Source of the DNA: Castellaniella sp035707805
GTDB lineage: Bacteria > Pseudomonadota > Gammaproteobacteria > Burkholderiales > Burkholderiaceae_B
DNA length: 64,000 bases
Assembly (NCBI GenBank): GCA_035707805.1
Contig: DASSTS010000044.1
Span: forward strand, 6,478 to 70,477
Reading direction: 5' to 3'
Positions 38,324 to 45,944 of this stretch are shown here, piece after piece (position 1 is the stretch's first letter; every line of letters starts with the position of its first letter). The position numbers and the translations under genes were made by a program. Under the pieces are notes generated by a model. That model saw only the letters and a list, made by a program, of their open reading frames with translations, ran no database searches and was not told where the DNA came from.

Positions 38324-39127
38324 ATGTCCGTGCCTCAGCCGATCTCCGACTCCGACCTTGCTTTCGACCTGCCTGTCGAGGGCAGGGCCTGTTCCGTGCG
38401 GATCGCCGTGCCGCCGGGCTTGATGCCCGCCGCGGGCTGGCCGGTGGCCTATGTGCTGGATCTGCGGCAGTTCGATGCAATGCGTGCCGATCCCGGCGGG
38501 CTGCCGGGCCTGCTGGTCGGCCTGGGGCCGGATGATCCGGCGCACCGTGTATGGGACTATACGCCGCGCCTGCCGTCGCGCCCGGCGCCGCCGCCCGGCG
38601 CGGACGGCGATGCCGCGCGCTGGCTGCGCGTCCTGGACCTGGTGCGCGGCCACGTCGCCGCCGCCCATCGCCTGGATGCGCGGCGCCAGGCGCTGTGCGG
38701 GCATTCCCTGGGCGCCTTGTTCGCCCTGTATGTCATGACCCATCGGCCCGGCGCCTTCGACGGCTACGTGCTGTCCAGCCCTTCGGTCTGGTGGGGCGGC
38801 GGCTATGCCGGGCGCCTGCTGCGCCGCCGCCGGAACTGCTTGTGCATCCGGGGCCTGCCGGCATTGGGCGTCAGCCTGACGGTGGGCGGGCACGAGCAGG
38901 GCCTGGGGCCGGACGATGCGGATGCGACGCCCGAAGAGCGCGAACGCCGACTGGCCATGCGCCGCGCCCGCGGCATGGTGGACGGGATGCATGCGCTGGC
39001 GGCGGAATTCGCCGCTTGTCCCGGCCTGCGCTGGCGCAGCGCCGTGCTGGCGGGCCGCAGCCACCGGACGGCGCCGCTGGATGCGCTGATGCCGGGCTGG
39101 CGCTGGCTGCTCGACGCAGAGGGCTGA
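38324..39127 (+). CDS. Second siderophore esterase, IroE/Fes-like
   Basis: The 267-residue protein is another esterase-D-like alpha/beta hydrolase, with nucleophile elbow LCGHSLGALFALYV, SSPSVWWGGGYAG and a catalytic His region GRSHRTAPL. No signal peptide is visible. It shares fold and context, but little exact sequence, with the leftward esterase at 34387-35178. The two may cut different intermediates (trilactone and linear trimer or dimer), which is an inference. Confidence 0.78.
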   Translation: MSVPQPISDSDLAFDLPVEGRACSVRIAVPPGLMPAAGWPVAYVLDLRQFDAMRADPGGLPGLLVGLGPDDPAHRVWDYTPRLPSRPAPPPGADGDAARWLRVLDLVRGHVAAAHRLDARRQALCGHSLGALFALYVMTHRPGAFDGYVLSSPSVWWGGGYAGRLLRRRRNCLCIRGLPALGVSLTVGGHEQGLGPDDADATPEERERRLAMRRARGMVDGMHALAAEFAACPGLRWRSAVLAGRSHRTAPLDALMPGWRWLLDAEG

Positions 39128-39136
39128 CCGCCTCCG

Positions 39137-39344
39137 GACCCGGAAACTGGCGCCATCACGGTGATCGACGGCGCAGCCTGCGCCGTAAAGGCCCCGCTAC
39201 GATCTGCCGGCCCATCCGAACAGCCTGGCCCTGTCGGCCGACGGCCGGACGCTGTTCGCGACGATCAAGGGGCCGCATGACGACAAGCATCCCGCCTATC
39301 GCGCCGACGGTCTGGAAAGCGTCGTGCGGATCGAACTCGGCTGA
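39137..39344 (+). pseudogene. Remnant of a YncE-like beta-propeller gene
   Basis: From 39137 one frame reads DPETGAITVIDGAACAVKAP, a propeller-blade pattern. At about 39200 the match jumps to the frame starting at 39201, DLPAHPNSLALSADGRTLFA, and runs to a normal end ...SVVRIELG and TGA at 39342. Both parts look like the C-terminal blades of a YncE-type protein, joined by a frameshift. No start or upstream blades exist. It starts 10 bases after the esterase stop and ends just before the receptor promoter. Confidence 0.65.
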
Positions 39345-39354
39345 GTCTTCCTGT

Positions 39355-39384
39355 TTGATAACGAGAACCGTTATCGTTTATATT
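39355..39384 (+). promoter_or_regulatory. Fur-controlled promoter of the receptor gene
   Basis: A -35 TTGATA (39355-39360) and -10 TATATT (39379-39384) are 18 bases apart. The 19-bp site GATAACGAGAACCGTTATC (39357-39375) fills the spacer and matches the Fur consensus at 15 positions. The receptor ATG lies at 39432. This is a textbook arrangement for iron repression. Confidence 0.82.
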
Positions 39385-39431
39385 CGCAAGAATTTTTACC
39401 GGTTCACACAGTTGCACAGCAAGGAAGACAC

Positions 39432-41717
39432 ATGACCCTCTCCAAGGCCCAGGGCCGGGCCCTGCCGCACATCGGCCTTCTCGTGGCGCTGGGGCTGGCC
39501 GCCCCGGCCGGCGCCCAGTCCTCCGACGGCGTCGCCCAACTCGACCGCGTCGTCGTCAAGGCGGAACAGGAACTGAAGCAGACGCCGGGCGCCTCGACCA
39601 TCACGGCGGCCGACATCCAGAAATCGCCCCCCGCTAACGACGTGTCGGAGATCATCCGCACCATGCCGGGCGTGAACCTCACCGGCAATTCCTCCAGCGG
39701 CCAGCGTGGCAACAACCGCCAGATCGACATCCGCGGCATGGGCCCGGAGAACACCCTGATCCTGATCGACGGCAAACCCGTGTCCTCGCGCGGCTCGGTG
39801 CGATTCGGCTGGCGCGGCGAGCGCGACACACGTGGCGACACCAACTGGGTGCCCCCGGAGGCGATCGAGCGCATCGAGGTCCTGCGCGGCCCGGCCGCCG
39901 CCCGCTACGGCAACGGCGCGGCCGGCGGCGTGGTGAACATCATCACCAAGCCCGCCCCTGACAAGCTGAGCGGCTCGGTGTCGGTGTACGCCAATTCCCC
40001 CGAGCACAGCGACGAGGGCTCGACCGCCCGCACGACCTTCAACCTGGCGGGCCCGATCTCGGACAGCCTGGATTTCCGCCTGACCGGCAGCGCGGCGAAT
40101 TTCCAGGGGGATGCCTGGGATATCAATGAGGGACATCAGTCGGCGCGAGGAACCCACCCGTCGGTCGCCGGGACGTTCCCGGCAGGTCGCGAAGGCTTCA
40201 AGAATCGCGATATCAATGGCGTGCTGAGCTGGAAGCCGGCCGCCGGCCACAAGATCGACTTCGAGGCCAGCTATGGGCGCGAGGGAAACATCTACGTTGG
40301 CGATACCCAGAACACGAACACCAATGACACGGTCAAGTCCCAGTTGGGCAGCGAGACCAACCGGATCTACCGCCAGGCCTATTCCATCACTCACAATGGC
40401 GATTGGAATGCCGACACCCATACCCTGAGTTACCTGCAGTATGAGCAGACGCGCAATACCCGCCTCTTGGAAGGGCTGGCCGGAGGGACGGAAGGCATCT
40501 TCAATGACCCCGATGCGACCACCGGTGTCGGAGGCTACGGCGATATCAATCTGCGTACGCTGACGGCGCATTCGGAACTGAATCGCCGTTTGAATTGGGG
40601 CGGCATAGACCAGATGGGAACGGTCGGGTTGGAGTGGGTGCGTCAGGACCTGGAAGACTTTTCCTCTGATCTGACGTCTCGTAACAAGCCGGGCGGCTCC
40701 ATGCCGCAGGTCCCGTTTGTCTACGTGCCCAAGACGCATGCCAGCATTTATTCTGTGTTCGCCGAGGACAATCTATACATCGGCGACCGTTGGGCGGTGA
40801 CACCGGGACTGCGGTTCGATCATCACAGCCTCCAGGGCAACAACTGGAGCCCGTCGCTGAACCTGTCCTATATGGTCGACGAGCAATGGACGGTCAAGGC
40901 CGGTATCGCCCGAGCCTACAAGGCGGCCAACCTTTATCAAAGCAATTCCGGCTACCTGTTGTATAGCGCCGGCAATGGCTGCTGGGGCAATCCGCCGGGC
41001 GGCACGACCGGCTGCTATCTGTTGGGGAATTCCGATCTCAAGGCGGAAACCAGCATCAACAAAGAGCTGGGGATCGAGTTTCGCAGCCCTGGCGGTCTGG
41101 GTGCCAGTCTGACTTACTTCCATAATGATTATCGAGACAAGATCGAAGCGGGACACGTACCGGTCGACTCTTTCGTCGCCGGGGGCAAGCCCTATAACGT
41201 CTACCAGTGGGAAAATATCCCGCGCGCCATCGTCCAGGGGCTGGAGGGCAATCTGACCTGGCCCTTCGCCCAGGACTGGTTGTGGTCCACGAACTTCACC
41301 TACATGATCGAGTCGAAGAACAAGGAGACCGGCGAGCACCTGTCCACCATTCCTGAATACACGGTCAACAGCACCCTGGACTGGACGGTGACGCCGGCCT
41401 GGTCCCTGCGCGCCAAGGCAACCATTTACGGCGAACAGGAAGGACCGAAGTACGACTATTACGGCCAGCCGCTCACCGGCAGCGCCACGGACAAGATCCC
41501 GCCGTATGCGGTGTTCGGCCTGAGCACGCAGTACAAGGTGAACAAGCACCTGCGGGTGACGGCGGGCGTGGACAATGTGTTCGACAAGCGCATCTTCCGC
41601 CGCGGCAACGCGATCGGGGTCAATCTCGGGAAGGTGAATGAAATCCAGGGCGCCGGCGCCTACACCTACAACCAGCCCGGCCGCGCCTTCTTCCTGGAAG
41701 TGACCAGCTCGTTCTGA
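39432..41717 (+). CDS. fepA: TonB-dependent ferric-enterobactin-type receptor (FepA/BfeA-like)
   Basis: The 761-residue outer-membrane protein has a signal peptide (about 1-28), a TonB-box-like DRVVVKA and the plug domain with VSEIIRTMPGVNL, the conserved SVRFGWRGERDTRGDTNWV and PAAARYGNGAAGGVVNIITK. A 22-strand barrel follows, ending in Phe (FFLEVTSSF). The plug sequence is of the FepA/PfeA/BfeA catecholate group. The middle of the gene (about 40080-41200) has clearly lower G+C than both ends, as if the surface loops were exchanged. A terminator follows at 41744. Confidence 0.93.
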   Translation: MTLSKAQGRALPHIGLLVALGLAAPAGAQSSDGVAQLDRVVVKAEQELKQTPGASTITAADIQKSPPANDVSEIIRTMPGVNLTGNSSSGQRGNNRQIDIRGMGPENTLILIDGKPVSSRGSVRFGWRGERDTRGDTNWVPPEAIERIEVLRGPAAARYGNGAAGGVVNIITKPAPDKLSGSVSVYANSPEHSDEGSTARTTFNLAGPISDSLDFRLTGSAANFQGDAWDINEGHQSARGTHPSVAGTFPAGREGFKNRDINGVLSWKPAAGHKIDFEASYGREGNIYVGDTQNTNTNDTVKSQLGSETNRIYRQAYSITHNGDWNADTHTLSYLQYEQTRNTRLLEGLAGGTEGIFNDPDATTGVGGYGDINLRTLTAHSELNRRLNWGGIDQMGTVGLEWVRQDLEDFSSDLTSRNKPGGSMPQVPFVYVPKTHASIYSVFAEDNLYIGDRWAVTPGLRFDHHSLQGNNWSPSLNLSYMVDEQWTVKAGIARAYKAANLYQSNSGYLLYSAGNGCWGNPPGGTTGCYLLGNSDLKAETSINKELGIEFRSPGGLGASLTYFHNDYRDKIEAGHVPVDSFVAGGKPYNVYQWENIPRAIVQGLEGNLTWPFAQDWLWSTNFTYMIESKNKETGEHLSTIPEYTVNSTLDWTVTPAWSLRAKATIYGEQEGPKYDYYGQPLTGSATDKIPPYAVFGLSTQYKVNKHLRVTAGVDNVFDKRIFRRGNAIGVNLGKVNEIQGAGAYTYNQPGRAFFLEVTSSF

Positions 41718-41743
41718 TCCTTACGCCGCTGGGGGCTCTTCGG

Positions 41744-41778
41744 TCCCGCGCCCTCTACCCCGGAGGCGCGGGATTTTT
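41744..41778 (+). terminator. Rho-independent terminator after the receptor gene
   Basis: Arms TCCCGCGCC (41744-41752) and GGCGCGGGA (41765-41773) form a 9-bp stem, followed by five T. It lies 27 bases after the receptor stop. Confidence 0.85.
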
Positions 41779-41866
41779 GCCGTCGGAAAAACATCCTGTC
41801 TGACAGGGACATGCCCGATCACGACCGGTATAGTTCCGACGGTCGGATAGACCTCTTACGAACATC

Positions 41867-41894
41867 GTGATACGTTATGCGTATAACGTATCAC
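41867..41894. promoter_or_regulatory. Perfect palindromic operator of the toxin-antitoxin pair
   Basis: Arm GTGATACGTTAT (41867-41878) and its exact reverse complement (41883-41894) are separated by four bases. The site lies 11 bases before the antitoxin ATG. This is the usual place for autorepression by the antitoxin-toxin complex. It overlaps a possible GTG codon at 41867, which argues against that codon as start. Confidence 0.75.
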
Positions 41895-41905
41895 GGGCAC
41901 CCATC

Positions 41906-42172
41906 ATGCATAAGCGGATGACCATCACGCTGGATGAAGAGGTCTATGACGGCCTGTATCGGACCGTAGGGAGACGCCATATGAGTCAATTCATCGAAGA
42001 CCTGCTCCGGCCTCATGTCCTGGGCGAATCACTGGACAAAGGCTACCAGGACATGGCAGCGGATGAGCGCCGCGAGCACGAAGCGCGGGAATGGTGCAAC
42101 GGTCTGGCGGGAGACCTGGCGGACGATCCGACACCGGCACCCGAATCAAAAGGCTCTCATGCGCCGCGGTGA
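41906..42172 (+). CDS. MazE-like antitoxin (ribbon-helix-helix type)
   Basis: From ATG 41906 the product has 88 residues starting MHKRMTITLDEEVYDGLYRT, a ribbon-helix-helix pattern (alternating beta strand, then HMSQFIEDLLRP helix) for DNA binding. The acidic C-terminal half should wrap and neutralise the toxin. Its end overlaps the toxin start by 14 bases, which couples translation. A start at 41867 is unlikely because of the palindromic operator there. Confidence 0.82.
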   Translation: MHKRMTITLDEEVYDGLYRTVGRRHMSQFIEDLLRPHVLGESLDKGYQDMAADERREHEAREWCNGLAGDLADDPTPAPESKGSHAPR

Positions 42173-42485
42173 GGTCTGGTGGGTGGAGTTCGATCCCGCA
42201 GTAGGAAGCGAAATCCGCAAGACGAGGCCCGCCGTGATCGTCAGCAATGATGCCGCCAATCGACATCTGGTTCGGGTGGTCGTCGTGCCCTTGACCAGCA
42301 ACGTGGCGCGCCAATATCCCGGCGAGGCATTGGTCACTCTGAACGGGCGACCCGGCAAAGCCATGGCGGACCAGATCATGGCGGCGGACAAGGCGCGGCT
42401 GAAGGAGCAACTGGGCAGCCTGAGCAAATCGGATGTGCTGGCGGTCGAAGACGCGATCAAGGTGCACCTGGCCTTGCCGCGCTGA
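42159..42485 (+). CDS. mazF: MazF/PemK-family toxin
   Basis: The 108-residue protein begins MRRGEVWWVEFDPAVGSEIRKTRPAVIVS, the standard MazF/PemK N-terminus with the catalytic Arg of the KTRP motif. The Thr/Ser of VVPLTSN and the DQIMAADKARL helix are also present. MazF toxins are sequence-specific endoribonucleases. No damage is seen, so the toxin should be active. It converges with the RAYT-like gene only six bases away. Confidence 0.92.
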   Translation: MRRGEVWWVEFDPAVGSEIRKTRPAVIVSNDAANRHLVRVVVVPLTSNVARQYPGEALVTLNGRPGKAMADQIMAADKARLKEQLGSLSKSDVLAVEDAIKVHLALPR

Positions 42486-42491
42486 TGATGA

Positions 42492-43235
42492 TTACGCCCG
42501 GGGCGTCGGCTTTTTCGGCCGCCCGCGCGGCGCCGGGCTGACGCGTCGCGACGCCAGCCTTCCCAGATGGGCAAGGAAGATCTTCTCGCCCAAGGCCCAT
42601 TGTCCCTGCAGGGCCGCCTCGATCTTCCGGGCCTGGTCTTCGTCCAGCCCCGCGGCCAGGCGCTTGCGCCAGGCTGCCTGGCGGGCGAATGGCGTGTCGC
42701 CCTCGCGCCAGTAGTCCGGATGGTCCCGCAGCAGGCTGTCCGCGCCGTTTCGGGCGCGGTCTCCGCCGGCGGCCGACAGGCCAGCATGCTCCGCCGCCGA
42801 GGACCACGGCCATTGCGTGGCGGTGCCCACGTGCCCGGTCGCGACGGGCAGCATCTCCAGCCATGCCATGGCCGGCAGCACCCAGCGTCCGGGCTCCAGC
42901 AGCGCATTGCGGTAGCGGCCGGCGTACACCCGGGTGCGCATCAGCCCGGATCCCATCCGCCGGCCCAGGCCTTGCATCAGGCGTGGCAGCGCCTGGGGAT
43001 CGCCAGGGGTTGCCAGCAGGGTGATGCGGTCGGGCAGAATGAGCCACGCATGCAGGGCGGTCGCGGGCGCCGGGGCAGGCCCGGAAAATGCGGCGCATTC
43101 CTCCGCCAGCCAGGCGCCGATCCGGTCCAGCATCGGGCCGGGCGCGGGCGCATTGGCCGGCGCCAGCGGGTGGGCGAAGCGCGCCTGCACCAGTTGCGGG
43201 ATGCGGGGGGCGTACAGGCGGGGGAGACGGGCCAT
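42492..43235 (-). CDS. RAYT/Y1-transposase-like protein lacking HUH residues
   Basis: The 247-residue protein has the Y1/REP-associated transposase layout, with LHAWLILPDRITLLATP near 61-77 and YRNALLEPGRWVL, WLEMLPVATGHV and WPWSSAAEHAG later. In active enzymes the first motif reads MPNHVHLL; here it is LPDRITLL, so both metal-binding His are replaced (Arg70, Thr72). It ends in RGRPKKPTPRA. The protein may be a domesticated nucleic-acid-binding relative. No inverted repeats flank it. The start at 43235 fits the family. Confidence 0.75.
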   Translation of the reverse strand: MARLPRLYAPRIPQLVQARFAHPLAPANAPAPGPMLDRIGAWLAEECAAFSGPAPAPATALHAWLILPDRITLLATPGDPQALPRLMQGLGRRMGSGLMRTRVYAGRYRNALLEPGRWVLPAMAWLEMLPVATGHVGTATQWPWSSAAEHAGLSAAGGDRARNGADSLLRDHPDYWREGDTPFARQAAWRKRLAAGLDEDQARKIEAALQGQWALGEKIFLAHLGRLASRRVSPAPRGRPKKPTPRA

Positions 43236-43340
43236 AATGAAGGCCTGGAGGCAGGCCGGTGTGATGCGTCCCTGGATTATAGGGACATCCGCCCCGCCGC
43301 ATCCGCCGTCTGTGCGGCCTCGGGAAACGCCCGCTGTCCG

Positions 43341-43374
43341 GGCCATAATTCAAACGATCGTTTGAATTATGGCC
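43341..43374. promoter_or_regulatory. Perfect 34-bp palindrome with PsrA-like core
   Basis: The 17 bases from 43341 to 43357 are the exact reverse complement of 43358-43374. The central part, ATTCAAACGATCGTTTGAAT, has the CAAAC-N4-GTTTG pattern of PsrA-type fatty-acid-responsive TetR regulators. It lies 136 bases before the beta-oxidation operon. The same 20-bp core recurs at 59278-59297. Confidence 0.8.
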
Positions 43375-43509
43375 GCAAATCAGCGACAATCAGGAAATCG
43401 GCTTTCGGCAAGGGATCAGAGAATTCCCTGGAGCGATCCGCTGCAGGGGCCGACACGCCGGGAAGCCACCCATCCGGGACCTTCCATCATTGCGAGAGGA
43501 CACCATATC

Positions 43510-45933
43510 ATGCAAACCAGTCAGTCCGCCCCCCTGTTCATCCGCCGTGTGGCGGTGTGCGGCGCCGGGGTCATGGGCGCGCAGATCGCCGCCCACTGCG
43601 TCAATGCCGGCGTGCCGGTGGTGCTGTTCGATCTGGCCAAGGACGACGGCCAGGGCGGCAAGAACGCGATCGTGCAGCGAGCCATTGCACAATTGAAGAA
43701 GCTGAACCCCGCGCCCCTGGGCGTGGACCGCTTGGCCGACCTGATCACGCCGGCCAACTACGACGAAGACCTGGGGCTGCTGGCCGATTGCGACGTGGTC
43801 ATCGAGGCCATCGCCGAGCGCCTGGACTGGAAGCGCGACCTCTACCACAAGCTCGCCCCGGCGCTGAACCCCCATGCCATCGTGGCCAGCAACACCTCGG
43901 GCCTGTCGATCACGTCCCTGTCCGGGGCGCTGCCCGAGAGCCTGCGCCATCGTTTCTGCGGGGTGCACTTCTTCAATCCGCCCCGCTACATGCCGCTGGT
44001 GGAACTCATCCCCACGGCCGCCACCGAACCCGCCCTGCTGGACCAGCTGGAGACCTTCCTGGTGTCGCAACTGGGCAAGGGCGTGGTCCGCGCCAAGGAT
44101 ACGCCGAACTTCATCGGCAACCGGATCGGGGTGTTCGGCATCCTGTCCGTCTTCCATCACACCCAGGCCTTCGACCTGCCCTATGAACTCGTCGACGACC
44201 TGACCGGCACCCGCCTGGGCCGCGCGAAATCCGGCACCTACCGGACGGCGGACGTAGTGGGCCTGGATACCCTGGTGCACGTCATCGACACGATGAAGGA
44301 CCAGTTGCCCGACGATCCCTTCCACGCGCATTTCGCCGTGCCGCCGGTGCTCGCCGGCCTGATCGAGAAGGGCGCCCTGGGCCAGAAGACCAAGGCCGGC
44401 TTCTTCAAGAAGGAAGGCAAGCAGATCCTGCGCCTGGATCCCAAGGCGGGCGAATACGTGCCGTCGGGTGAAAAGGCCGACGACGAGGTCAAGGACATCC
44501 TGAAGGAAAGCGACCCGGCCGCCCGCCTGCAGGCCCTGCACGATTCCGACCATCCCCAGGCGCAGTTCCTGTGGGCCGTGCTGCGGGACACCTTCCACTA
44601 CAGCGCCGTGCACCTGGCCGACATCGCCGACAGCGCACGCGAGCTGGACCAGGCCATGAAGTGGGGCTTCGGCCACAGCTTCGGCCCGTTCGAGATCTGG
44701 CAGGCCGCCGGCTGGCAGCGGGTCGCCGGCTGGATCAACGAGGACATTGCGGCCGGCAAGACCCTGTCGTCCGCGCCGCTGCCCGCCTGGGCCACCAGCG
44801 GACCGGTGTGGGACCAGCAGGCCGTGCATACGCCGCAGGGATCCTTCAGTCCGGCCAGGAACACCTATGTGCCGCGCAGCGCGCTGCCGGTCTACCAGCG
44901 CCAGATCGGCGCGCCGCGCCTGGTGGGCGAAGGGCCGTCCCTCTCGCCCAACGTGGTCTATGAGAACGACGCGGTGCTGTGCTGGACGCTGCCCGCGCCG
45001 CATCCCCAGGACGTCCTCATCACGTCCTTCAAGACCAAGATGCATACGCTCAGCCCCGACGTGGTGCGCGGCGTGGTCCACGCGGTGGACTTGGCGGAAC
45101 AAGGCTACAAGGCCCTGGTCATCGGCCAGCTCGAGGATCCGTTCTCGGCCGGCGCCGACCTGAAAGCGATGCTGCCGGCCTTCATGACCGGCGGCGTCAA
45201 GGCCGTCGAGCCCATCCAGAAGGAAATGCAGGACATGGTCCTGCGCCTGCGCTATGCCCAGGTGCCGGTGGTCGCCGCCGTGGCCGGTCTGGCCCTGGGC
45301 GGCGGCTGCGAGCTGTCCGTGCATTGCGCGCGTCGCGTCGCCCACCTGGAGACCTACATCGGCCTGGTGGAAGTCGGCATCGGCCTGGTGCCGGGCGCCG
45401 GCGGCATCACGTACAGCGCCCGCCGCGCGGCGGAGATCCAGGCTCAGTCCGCCCCGGACGCGCCGCTGCTGGCCTACGTCAAGAATTTCGTCCTGGCCGT
45501 GGCCACCGCCCGCGTGTCCAAGTCGGCCCTGGAAGCCCGCGAGATCGGCTACCTGCGCGAGTCCGATCCCGTCGTCATGAACCGCTACGAGCTGCTGTAC
45601 GTGGCGGTGCGCGAGGCCGCGAACCTGGCCGAGCAGGGCTATCGCCCGCCGCTGGCGGCCCGTTTCCCGGTGGCCGGTCGCGACGCCATCGCCACGCTGA
45701 AGGCCCAGCTGGTCAACATGCACGTGGGCGGCTACATCAGCGACTACGACTTCCACATCGCCGAGCAGGTGGCCCATGCCATCTGCGGCGGCGACGTCGA
45801 TCCGGGCAGTCTGGTGGACGAAGCCTGGATGCTGAAACTCGAGCGCGAGGCCTTCCTGGGCTTGCTCGCCAACCCCAAGACCCAGGAGCGCATTGCCGGT
45901 CTCCTGCAAACCGGCAAGCCTGTCCGCAATTAA
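43510..45933 (+). CDS. 3-hydroxyacyl-CoA dehydrogenase/enoyl-CoA hydratase (FadN-type)
   Basis: The 807-residue enzyme has the dehydrogenase first: Rossmann motif VCGAGVMGAQIAAHC (residues 16-30), the catalytic region CGVHFFNPPRYMPLVELI and TPNFIGNRIG. The C-terminal hydratase-like half has VAGLALGGGCELSVHCARR. This order is that of FadN, opposite to FadB. It carries out two beta-oxidation steps on acyl-CoA. ATG 43510 has GAGAGGA about 10 bases upstream. The thiolase follows 11 bases later. Confidence 0.93.
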   Translation: MQTSQSAPLFIRRVAVCGAGVMGAQIAAHCVNAGVPVVLFDLAKDDGQGGKNAIVQRAIAQLKKLNPAPLGVDRLADLITPANYDEDLGLLADCDVVIEAIAERLDWKRDLYHKLAPALNPHAIVASNTSGLSITSLSGALPESLRHRFCGVHFFNPPRYMPLVELIPTAATEPALLDQLETFLVSQLGKGVVRAKDTPNFIGNRIGVFGILSVFHHTQAFDLPYELVDDLTGTRLGRAKSGTYRTADVVGLDTLVHVIDTMKDQLPDDPFHAHFAVPPVLAGLIEKGALGQKTKAGFFKKEGKQILRLDPKAGEYVPSGEKADDEVKDILKESDPAARLQALHDSDHPQAQFLWAVLRDTFHYSAVHLADIADSARELDQAMKWGFGHSFGPFEIWQAAGWQRVAGWINEDIAAGKTLSSAPLPAWATSGPVWDQQAVHTPQGSFSPARNTYVPRSALPVYQRQIGAPRLVGEGPSLSPNVVYENDAVLCWTLPAPHPQDVLITSFKTKMHTLSPDVVRGVVHAVDLAEQGYKALVIGQLEDPFSAGADLKAMLPAFMTGGVKAVEPIQKEMQDMVLRLRYAQVPVVAAVAGLALGGGCELSVHCARRVAHLETYIGLVEVGIGLVPGAGGITYSARRAAEIQAQSAPDAPLLAYVKNFVLAVATARVSKSALEAREIGYLRESDPVVMNRYELLYVAVREAANLAEQGYRPPLAARFPVAGRDAIATLKAQLVNMHVGGYISDYDFHIAEQVAHAICGGDVDPGSLVDEAWMLKLEREAFLGLLANPKTQERIAGLLQTGKPVRN

Positions 45934-45944
45934 GGAGACCTTCG

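Noticed and set aside
41867..41908. GTG at 41867 as antitoxin start
   Set aside because: It is part of the perfect palindromic operator; the residues it adds do not fit the ribbon-helix-helix start at 41906.
42492..43235. Active insertion sequence
   Set aside because: The metal-binding His residues are replaced and no terminal palindromes or target repeats were seen.
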